Translations under genes and position numbers: made by a program
Notes under the pieces: model-generated
Databases searched by the model: none
Seen by the model: only the letters and a program-made list of their open reading frames with translations
What the model was told of the DNA's origin: nothing
Shown: positions 5,843-10,775 of the stretch, piece after piece
How the letters are laid out: the number at the start of each line of letters is the position of its first letter
Position numbering within the stretch: position 1 is the stretch's first letter
Source: Evtepia sp.
GTDB taxonomy: Bacteria; Bacillota; Clostridia; Oscillospirales; Oscillospiraceae
Direction of reading: 5' to 3'
DNA length: 10,775 nucleotides
Assembly (NCBI GenBank): GCA_020025735.1
Contig: JAHHRP010000059.1
Span: 1 to 10,775, forward strand

Positions 5843-6406
5843 TTAGCCCTTCGCACGCTCCAGATACTCGCCGGTGCGGGTGTCAATCTTGATCTTATCG
5901 CCAGGGTTGATGAACAGAGGAACCTTGATCTCAGCACCAGTCTCCACCGTGGCAGGCTTGGTCACGTTGGTGGCCGTGTCCCCCTTGAAACCTGGGTCCG
6001 TCTCAGTCACTTCCAACTCTACAAACGTGGGAGGCTCCACAGCAAATACCTTGCCCTTGTAGCTGTTGACCTTACAAGGCATGTTCTCCTTGACAAAGCG
6101 GAAGCTGTCGCTCAAAATCTCGGCAGCAATGGGAATCATGTCATAGGTTTCCTGGTCCATGAAGTAGTACAGGTCACCATCGTTGTAGCTGTATTCCATG
6201 TCCTTCTTCTCCACAAACGCATTCTCAAACTTTGCGGTGGGATTGAAAGAAGTCTCGGTCACGGCTCCGGTGATGACGTTCTTCATCTTGGTCCGCACGA
6301 AAGCGGCACCCTTACCAGGCTTAACGTGCTGGAACTCCACCACCTGCATTACCTGGCCGTCCATCTCAAAGGTCACGCCATTCCGAAATTCGCCGGCAGA
6401 AATCAT
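5843..6406 (-). CDS. efp: Translation elongation factor P
   Basis: EF-P binds the ribosome between the P and E sites and relieves stalling at consecutive prolines. The 187 residues match the usual 185-189. MISAGEFRNG opens the KOW-like domain I. The loop KPGKGAAF places Lys32 at the tip, the position carrying a modification in B. subtilis EF-P. Two OB-type domains follow, with the family-typical DGDLYYFMDQETYD, GKVFAVEPPTFVELEVTETDPG and the C-terminal signature GAEIKVPLFINPGDKIKIDTRTGEYLER. The start at 6406 is fixed by GGAGG nine bases upstream; ATG codons at 6415 and 6520 are in frame but overlap the Shine-Dalgarno or lack one. The gene has its own promoter and leader hairpin. In B. subtilis EF-P is needed for swarming, so linkage to a motile lifestyle is plausible. 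Confidence 0.97.
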   Translation of the reverse strand: MISAGEFRNGVTFEMDGQVMQVVEFQHVKPGKGAAFVRTKMKNVITGAVTETSFNPTAKFENAFVEKKDMEYSYNDGDLYYFMDQETYDMIPIAAEILSDSFRFVKENMPCKVNSYKGKVFAVEPPTFVELEVTETDPGFKGDTATNVTKPATVETGAEIKVPLFINPGDKIKIDTRTGEYLERAKG

Positions 6407-6486
6407 AGTTCTCATCCTCCAAACAAAATTGGCCTGTCGGCATCCCGCCGACGGCTTCGGTGTGCCACACATTGGGCAACTCCCGT

Positions 6487-6512
6487 AAAAACAGCTGCCC
6501 AGCAACTGTTTT
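6487..6512 (-). promoter_or_regulatory. Attenuator-like hairpin in the efp leader
   Basis: On the minus strand AAAACAGTTGC-tgg-GCAGCTGTTTTT forms an 11-bp stem with one G-U pair, with the T run partly inside and after the stem. It lies about 15 bases after the expected transcription start of the promoter at 6532-6560 and about 80 bases before the efp start codon, where it could end transcripts early. Confidence 0.5.
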
Positions 6513-6531
6513 CTTTCCATAAGCGCTTTCT

Positions 6532-6563
6532 ATTCTACAATACCTTGCGGGGTTTTGCAAGGT
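6532..6563 (-). promoter_or_regulatory. sigma-A promoter of efp with overlapping palindrome
   Basis: TTGCAA at 6560-6555, a 17-base spacer and TAGAAT at 6537-6532 make a good housekeeping promoter (4 of 6 and 5 of 6 matches). The -35 box lies within a perfect inverted repeat, ACCTTGC-8 bases-GCAAGGT (6542-6563), which covers -35 and most of the spacer as a repressor site would. The palindrome has little T run and is a poor terminator. Confidence 0.65.
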
Positions 6564-6610
6564 GTTTTCCCCGCTCTGCCCCTCTTCGCAAACATTTTTT
6601 CTTGCTCTTG

Positions 6611-7480
6611 TCACCCCTGCACGCCCTCTCCCAAAGCATGGAGATAGGCTTCTTTCATCGTCAAGGCATCCTTGTCCTGGGTGCCAGCACTCTCACAGAT
6701 GATCCGCGGACTCCATCCACGCCGCGCGATGGCACGGCACAGCGGAAGAGGATCGGGACCAAAATAAGGCTGGTCAAAGATGAGATGACGCGCTTCGCCG
6801 CCACGAGGCGTGTACTCAATTTTGGAAAAGTGGCTGTGAAATCTGTGTGCCCTTTCGCCCAGTTCTTCTGCCAAGCGATTCAGAAGCCGTTCCATAGCCT
6901 CCTCACCCTCTAAGCTGCCAAAAGACCGCGCATACAAGTGTCCAAAATCTACACAGGGCAGCAGCCCTTCCCCTGCCGTGCAGATGGACAGGACCTCATC
7001 CAGGTCTCCCAGTTGATTGACTTTCCCCATGGTTTCCGGGCATAGAAGGATATCCTCATAGCCCGCCTGATCACAGCGGCGGCGGAGCATCTGGAAGAAT
7101 CGCTGCGCCGTAGATAGGGCTTCCCGTCGTTCTCGCTTCTGCACCGCCCCAGTGTGGACCACCACCCGATCTGCCCCCATCCATCGGGCCACCTGGCAGG
7201 CAGCCAAAACATACCCTGTCGTTTTTTCCTGGCTGGCTGGATCCGGGTTGGCAGGGTTGACAAAGTAAGGCGCATGGAGGGATAGGACAATCCCTGCCTC
7301 TGCCGCCTTCTGACCAATGGCTCGGGCAGTAAGCTCCCCTACGGTTACCCCTTTGCCGCATTGATACTCATAGGTATCCAAGCCCTGTGTTTTCAGCCAG
7401 GCAGGCATATCTTTGGACTGCTTCTTGCCCGCCGCATAAAACGCCTCAGGATTCCCAGCCGTACCAAAGAGGGCACTCAT
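6611..7480 (-). CDS. Endonuclease IV-like TIM-barrel protein
   Basis: The 289-residue protein is close to the 285 of E. coli endonuclease IV (Nfo), a zinc enzyme that cuts DNA at abasic sites. Most metal ligands can be aligned: His69 in SLHAPYFVNP, His109 in VVHTG, Glu149 in CPETMGK, Asp178 and His181 in VDFGHLYA, His215 in HSHFSK, His232 in ARHLIF and Glu263 in CESAG. The Asp of the Nfo DRH motif (Asp229) is Ala here, so the third zinc site may be altered and AP-endonuclease activity is not certain. It could be a sugar-isomerase-type member of the same superfamily. The ATG overlaps the yqeG stop (ATGA), so the two genes are translationally coupled. The stop is 204 bases from efp, which has its own promoter. 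Confidence 0.85.
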   Translation of the reverse strand: MSALFGTAGNPEAFYAAGKKQSKDMPAWLKTQGLDTYEYQCGKGVTVGELTARAIGQKAAEAGIVLSLHAPYFVNPANPDPASQEKTTGYVLAACQVARWMGADRVVVHTGAVQKRERREALSTAQRFFQMLRRRCDQAGYEDILLCPETMGKVNQLGDLDEVLSICTAGEGLLPCVDFGHLYARSFGSLEGEEAMERLLNRLAEELGERAHRFHSHFSKIEYTPRGGEARHLIFDQPYFGPDPLPLCRAIARRGWSPRIICESAGTQDKDALTMKEAYLHALGEGVQG

Positions 7481-7977
7481 AATCTTTCCCCCTCTTTTGC
7501 GCCAGCCCGGAACGGTGTCTCAATGCCATACCGTATCCTACGAAACACCGTGCCGAAGCGGATCGGATGGACCAGCAGCGTAAGGACCCCAGCATGGTTT
7601 CCTCCCCAGATATCTGTAAAAATCTGGTCTCCCACGATAGCCGTCTCTTCTGGTTGAACCCCCATCCGCGCCATAGCCCGGCGGAATCCCCCGGACTTAG
7701 GCTTGCCCGCGTGACCCTCGTAAGGAACCCCCAAAGCCTCTGCAAACCGCTGCGCCCGGCCAGGTCTACGGCTGTTGGAGAGAATAAACAGGGTAATCCC
7801 CACTTCTTCCAACGCAGTTTTCCAAGTCTGCACCGCCAGAGGCGGGGTCGGAACCCCATACGGTACCAAAGTATTGTCCAAGTCTGCCAGCAGAAGCCGG
7901 ACTCCCCTTGCTCGGAGCCGCTCCAAATCAATGGCATAAATACTTTCAAAATAAAAGGCAGGTATTAAAAATTTCAC
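7477..7977 (-). CDS. yqeG: YqeG-family HAD IIIA-type phosphatase
   Basis: The 166-residue haloacid dehalogenase phosphatase belongs to the YqeG group, related to yeast phosphatidylglycerophosphatase Gep4. Motif I is LADLDNTLVPY with Asp32 as nucleophile and Asp34; motif II is LSNS (Ser67); Lys92 or Lys94 in GKPKSG is motif III; GDQIFTD (Asp117, Asp122) is motif IV. A role in phosphatidylglycerophosphate dephosphorylation is inferred from the family, and the true substrate is unknown. The GTG at 7977 is preferred: AAGGTG lies about 5 bases before it and it gives the family N-terminus (KFLIPAFYFESIY). An in-frame ATG at 8010 would add 11 residues but has no Shine-Dalgarno. The gene is first in its operon and overlaps the next gene by four bases. 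Confidence 0.92.
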   Translation of the reverse strand: MKFLIPAFYFESIYAIDLERLRARGVRLLLADLDNTLVPYGVPTPPLAVQTWKTALEEVGITLFILSNSRRPGRAQRFAEALGVPYEGHAGKPKSGGFRRAMARMGVQPEETAIVGDQIFTDIWGGNHAGVLTLLVHPIRFGTVFRRIRYGIETPFRAGAKEGERL

Positions 7978-8016
7978 TGCGTCACCTTCTAAGCAAGCCC
8001 CCCACTGCATAGGCTG

Positions 8017-8034
8017 AAACCAGACTTCTGGTTT
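8017..8034. repeat. 18-bp palindrome in the yqeG leader / divergent intergenic region
   Basis: AAACCAGA-ct-TCTGGTTT is a perfect inverted repeat with 8-bp arms. It lies between the divergent genes and within the first 40 transcribed bases of yqeG. On the minus strand the flanks CCCCC (8040-8036) and GGGGGG (8003-7998) could close a larger outer stem over the ATG at 8010. It may be an operator or leader structure. Confidence 0.55.
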
Positions 8035-8057
8035 TGGGGGACGGTCTGTTCCCTGAG

Positions 8058-8086
8058 ATTATACACGAAGGGAAACCAATGGACAA
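8058..8086 (-). promoter_or_regulatory. sigma-A promoter of the yqeG operon
   Basis: TTGTCC at 8086-8081, a 17-base spacer and a perfect TATAAT at 8063-8058. Transcription should start near 8051, giving a leader of about 75 bases to the GTG start. It overlaps the ribosome-binding region of the divergent gene at 8101. Confidence 0.85.
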
Positions 8087-8100
8087 GGGGGTTCCTTTTT

Positions 8101-8907
8101 ATGACATCTTCTTCCCTGCGGCAGTTTCTGCTCACGCCGCCTCAACAGCTGGCCCAGGCACAGACCTGGGGACTTCCTCTGGCCCACATGGCCTATCGCC
8201 TAGACGAAACTGGCCAGCTCTGTCAAGCCTCCCTCCCGGCCGATGCCAAAGGCGGGCTGATGATGGTGGGGGCAGATGCCTCCCCCGTGGGGCAATCCGA
8301 TCCCCGCCGGGCGGTGCGGCAAATCCTGTCGATATGCCAGGCGCGCAATTTCGGCGGCGTAATTCTAGACTTGGAGCAGCCACCCACGCACTTCCTGGCC
8401 CAGCTCATTCAAAGGCTGGAAGAAGGATTATCTCTGCGGAAACGAACCCTGTTTCTGCCAGAATCTTATGGAAATTATGCCTATCGTGCCTCTCTCTACC
8501 TCTCCTCTGCGCTCTCCGGCGGCTCCCTGCGGCGGCGGCTGGAATCTGCCGCAGAAACCTATGGCGCCAAACGCCTGGTTCTGTGCCTGCGTCGGGCGCG
8601 GGATGACTTTTTCCTGCCATCGGTCAAGGGGCGCGGGCGCCCTATCTCTCAGGAGACGCTTGATCAACTGATCCAGCGGATGCATCCCTCTGTCTTTTTC
8701 TCTCAAGACTTGTGCGCCCACTACTTTACTTACATGAGCCGAGAAACTGGTGCTCACTTCGTTCTCTTCGACAACGGAGAAAGTTTGCTGAAAAAACGAG
8801 CCCTTGCCCAGGAGATCGGTTTGACACGTTTCTTCCTCCTCTATCCTGAGGTAGAACCCTTTCTCCCCCAGCTCACAGGGGAAAAATCAGCTTGCTCAAG
8901 TTTGTAG
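8101..8907 (+). CDS. Conserved-looking protein of unknown function, possibly GH18-like barrel
   Basis: The only plus-strand gene, 268 residues, without signal peptide or membrane segment. I do not recognise it with confidence. FGGVILDLEQP (84-94) resembles the beta-4 strand of glycoside hydrolase family 18-type barrels (a hydrophobic run, then DLE), and strands recur at LVLCLR (159-164), SVFFS (197-201), HFVLFD (219-224) and RFFLLYPEVE (243-252), consistent with an alpha/beta barrel. The full DxxDxDxE catalytic motif is not visible, so activity is doubtful. The ATG has AAGGGGG about 10 bases upstream. A strong terminator follows the stop. It is divergent from yqeG and convergent with the lipoprotein gene, so it is transcribed alone; I found no clear sigma-A promoter for it, which might mean another sigma factor. 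Confidence 0.8.
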   Translation: MTSSSLRQFLLTPPQQLAQAQTWGLPLAHMAYRLDETGQLCQASLPADAKGGLMMVGADASPVGQSDPRRAVRQILSICQARNFGGVILDLEQPPTHFLAQLIQRLEEGLSLRKRTLFLPESYGNYAYRASLYLSSALSGGSLRRRLESAAETYGAKRLVLCLRRARDDFFLPSVKGRGRPISQETLDQLIQRMHPSVFFSQDLCAHYFTYMSRETGAHFVLFDNGESLLKKRALAQEIGLTRFFLLYPEVEPFLPQLTGEKSACSSL

Positions 8908-8915
8908 ACAGCACC

Positions 8916-8964
8916 GGGATGGGGTCAGCCAAAAGCTGGCCCCATCCCTGCCTGTTTCTTTTTT
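8916..8964 (+). terminator. Intrinsic terminator after the plus-strand gene
   Basis: A 14-bp stem (GGGATGGGGTCAGC at 8916-8929, complement at 8935-8948, one G-U pair) has a 5-base loop and is followed by tgcctgtttctttttt. It sits between convergent genes; in the minus direction it has no T run directly after the stem, so it probably serves mainly the plus-strand gene. Confidence 0.9.
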
Positions 8965-8986
8965 ACTTGTCAGCAAAGTGCTTCCC

Positions 8987-10054
8987 TTATGGCATCTGGA
9001 ACCAGGTGAGGACAGGAACCTTCTCATCAGCAGTGTCCAAAGCAAGGTAGTTCCCGTCAGGCGTCGTGCTGCCAAACACATAGAGGTGCTTCCCCTCCTT
9101 TGACAGCGTCTTTCTTGCCCCCGTATCCAGTGTCTCAACCAGAATGGCATTGTCGTTGCGTTCGTTGAGGAAAAGCTGACCATCGTCGTAACTCCAGGAG
9201 AACACATACAGGTTCTCATCCTCGTTTACCACGGTCTCTTTCCCATCCGCATAGTCATAGACAAAGATCCTCTGGTCCATCACACCCTCCTGAAGGTAGG
9301 AGTAGAGGCAGCGCTCCCTGTCCGCAACAATGTTGAACAGAGCCGTGCTTCCTTCCAGCGGAATCTTCTGCAAGACTTTTTGAGCAGCCAAGTCGTACAC
9401 CTGAATCGTCGTTTTTCCTCCCTGGTCCACGGCATAGGCACAGATCCCGTCAATGACGTTGGCTCTGACGAAGGGGACGTCCACACGGACCTGCTGCGCC
9501 ACATCGAAGAGGTTCTCTGTCGCAATCTCATATCCCCGGATGGACGCCGTTTCCTCGCAATACCAAGTCAGATACTTCCCGTCGCTCTGCAACAGGATGT
9601 CATTCTCCTCCGCACCATACTGCTCAATCACCTTGACCTTACCAGTGGTCGGGTCCAGACGCTCTACTGCCCGCTGTTCCCCCTCGGTACGGACCCAAAA
9701 TACACCGTCGTCAGCTGCTTTCAGCTCGTTGAGGTAAAATCCGTCGCTGGCGTATTCATAGACAACATTCTCCTGGCCGGATTTCAGATCCCAAGCGCAA
9801 AGCTTTGCTGCTTGCATACTCTGCGCCATCGGCTCTTCCTTCACCAAAAGATAAAAGGCCGTATCTCCGTTAGCCGTGATGTCCCCTGCGGTCCAGCCTT
9901 CCTCCAGGTGAATCGGAAGCTCCTGCACCGTTTCTTCTCCAGCCTTGTTCTGCTTCTGTTCTGTGGGCTGTTCCTGGGAACACCCAGAAACCGGAAGTCC
10001 CGCGGAAAGCATGACACATAGAACACACAGAACGGTTTGTAACTTCTTTTTCAT
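8987..10054 (-). CDS. Secreted lipoprotein with probable beta-propeller fold
   Basis: The 355-residue protein starts at the ATG at 10054, preceded by GAGGAGG six bases upstream. The signal peptide is KKK followed by a hydrophobic stretch and the lipobox VSGC, so Cys25 would carry the lipid and anchor the protein outside the membrane. A short Gln/Glu/Lys/Thr-rich linker follows. From about residue 55 the sequence repeats blade-like units (WTAGDITANGDTAFYLLV, DDGVFWVRTE, SDGKYLTWYCE, DGQLFLNE, DGNYLALD) with sentences such as VYDYADGKETVV, resembling TolB/WD40-like or DUF5050-type propellers. No catalytic residues are recognised; a sensing, binding or scaffolding role is possible. It appears monocistronic. 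Confidence 0.88.
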   Translation of the reverse strand: MKKKLQTVLCVLCVMLSAGLPVSGCSQEQPTEQKQNKAGEETVQELPIHLEEGWTAGDITANGDTAFYLLVKEEPMAQSMQAAKLCAWDLKSGQENVVYEYASDGFYLNELKAADDGVFWVRTEGEQRAVERLDPTTGKVKVIEQYGAEENDILLQSDGKYLTWYCEETASIRGYEIATENLFDVAQQVRVDVPFVRANVIDGICAYAVDQGGKTTIQVYDLAAQKVLQKIPLEGSTALFNIVADRERCLYSYLQEGVMDQRIFVYDYADGKETVVNEDENLYVFSWSYDDGQLFLNERNDNAILVETLDTGARKTLSKEGKHLYVFGSTTPDGNYLALDTADEKVPVLTWFQMP

Positions 10055-10553
10055 GATGCACCTCCTCTTAACATCACATCTAAGATGACGGACTGCCCCC
10101 CTGTCTACTCCTGGATCAGAGTCAACGGATTGTCCACATTTCACCAAACCATCTCCATTGCGGGGGCAGTATTTTCCGCGCGTTGTGCAAAACACTTCGT
10201 CTCCTTCTCGTCTCCTCCGTTCTCGCCGAACAAAGCATTCTTCAGTGCATGATCTTCTACGTCATGGGTTCTAACATAGCCCACATCCCCTTCCTTCGAT
10301 TGCTGAGAGCGCCCAGATTTGCTTTCAAGACGACCAAGGATATGCAAGAAAATCAAAAGTGCGTTGCCAACGAACGGAAACTTCTTTTTTAAGAATATCA
10401 TAATATCCAAAAAAAACAATCTCTTTTGCAGAAAATCTTCCCTTTTACACACAAAAAGAGGTCCCCCTTCCCCGCAATCAAGCACCCCGCCGCAGATGGT
10501 CGGCAGTTTTCCACTGCGGATTGTGTTTTTCATGATCGTGCCCTTGGAAATAG
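10055..10553. other. About 500 bases without a convincing gene
   Basis: On the minus strand a GTG at 10284 with AAGGA seven bases upstream opens a 47-codon frame to TGA at 10141 (VGYVRTHDVEDHALKNALFG...). It has no recognisable relative and may be chance or a degraded gene. Around 10460-10530 the minus strand has CCGCAGTGG and CCATCTGCGG, which pair into a stem with one bulge, next to G-rich runs and T5, possibly a structured leader. The stretch 10380-10440 is very AT-rich. No riboswitch, tRNA or clear promoter for the lipoprotein gene was found. Confidence 0.3.
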
Positions 10554-10589
10554 AAAAACCCTGTCCGATCAATATCAGACAGGGTTTTT
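10554..10589 (-). terminator. Intrinsic terminator of rpsU
   Basis: A perfect 12-bp stem (AAAAACCCTGTC at 10554-10565 with its complement at 10578-10589) has a 12-base loop. On the minus strand it ends in five T. It lies 7 bases after the rpsU stop. Confidence 0.9.
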
Positions 10590-10595
10590 AGGTTA

Positions 10596-10775
10596 TCAAT
10601 AATACTTTTTGCGATTCTTCCGCGCTGCCTCAGACTTCTTGCGGCGCTTCACGCTGGGACTCTCATAGTGCTCTCTTTTCCGCACTTCAGCCAAGACACC
10701 GGACTTGGCGCAGCTGCGCTTAAACCGCTTCAGAGCGCTTTCCAGCGTCTCATTCTCGCGCACATGGATTTCAGA
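10596..10775 (-). CDS. rpsU: 30S ribosomal protein S21 (only the initiator codon lies outside the window)
   Basis: Fifty-nine codons plus TGA are visible: SEIHVRENETLESALKRFKR, then AKSGVLAEVRKREHYESPSV and a basic tail RRKKSEAARKNRKKYY. This is the complete S21 sequence except the initiator Met expected just beyond 10775. S21 is a small, very basic protein of the 30S subunit platform near the anti-Shine-Dalgarno end of 16S rRNA, important for initiation. The length and basic C-terminal tail are normal for Firmicutes. A terminator directly follows, so it is the last gene of its unit. Confidence 0.97.
   Translation of the reverse strand, partial: SEIHVRENETLESALKRFKRSCAKSGVLAEVRKREHYESPSVKRRKKSEAARKNRKKYY

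Noticed and set aside
6407..6520. N-terminal extension of EF-P from the ATG at 6520
   Set aside because: EF-P proteins begin at MISAGEF, which has a perfect Shine-Dalgarno; the extension would put three Cys and a hairpin in the coding part.
10055..10195. Longer start for the lipoprotein at 10195
   Set aside because: The signal peptide with lipobox begins at the ATG at 10054 with GAGGAGG directly before it.
10455..10500. G-rich runs that might form a G-quadruplex on the minus strand
   Set aside because: Only three runs of four or more G are present; a four-run motif with short loops is not complete.
10141..10572. Minus-strand open frame of 143 codons between rpsU and the lipoprotein gene
   Set aside because: It starts inside the rpsU terminator, has no Shine-Dalgarno and no recognisable domains. 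Only its last 47 codons have a possible start, kept as a weak note.
1..10775. CRISPR arrays, tRNA or rRNA genes, insertion sequences
   Set aside because: No regularly spaced repeats, no cloverleaf or rRNA segments and no transposase or terminal repeats were seen; the recombinase alone does not show an insertion element.

Overview
The window looks like a chromosomal piece of a motile, Gram-positive anaerobe of class Clostridia, most likely an Oscillospiraceae-type gut bacterium. This rests on a Firmicutes-style flagellin beside csrA, a CD1247-type zinc-ribbon protein next to efp, a YqeG-type HAD phosphatase, consensus Shine-Dalgarno sites, and roughly even GC content. The genus is a guess. All genes but one (8101-8907) read on the minus strand.

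Flagellar block (1-4386). In transcription order it holds a long structured leader (4091-4386), csrA with an unusual C-terminal extension, a second leader carrying a near-consensus CsrA-binding hairpin, the flagellin gene hag, a strong terminator, and a large protein of unknown function that runs off the left edge. That last gene has no stop in the window and occupies the whole of 1-1745. Its C-terminal part resembles a sulfotransferase, and its position suggests flagellin modification or handling. The likely logic is CsrA repressing hag translation at the hairpin and Shine-Dalgarno. FliW, the usual CsrA antagonist, is not in the window.

Recombinase block (4387-5274). A small serine recombinase of the resolvase/invertase type has its own terminator and sits directly upstream of the csrA leader. 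That leader contains two perfect hairpins whose six-base loops are complementary, so they are also inverted copies of one 14-bp core. They could be an RNA kissing-loop switch or a DNA-invertase target; this is the most unusual structure in the window.

Housekeeping block (5275-8090). A TTGTCC/TATAAT promoter drives yqeG and an overlapping endonuclease IV-like TIM-barrel gene. A second promoter with a palindrome and an attenuator-like hairpin precedes efp and the CD1247-like zinc-ribbon gene, which end at a strong terminator.

Right end (8091-10775). A divergent plus-strand gene of unknown function has its own terminator. It converges on a secreted lipoprotein with a probable beta-propeller fold. 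A stretch of about 500 bases without a convincing gene follows, then rpsU (ribosomal protein S21), which lacks only its initiator codon in this window, and its terminator.
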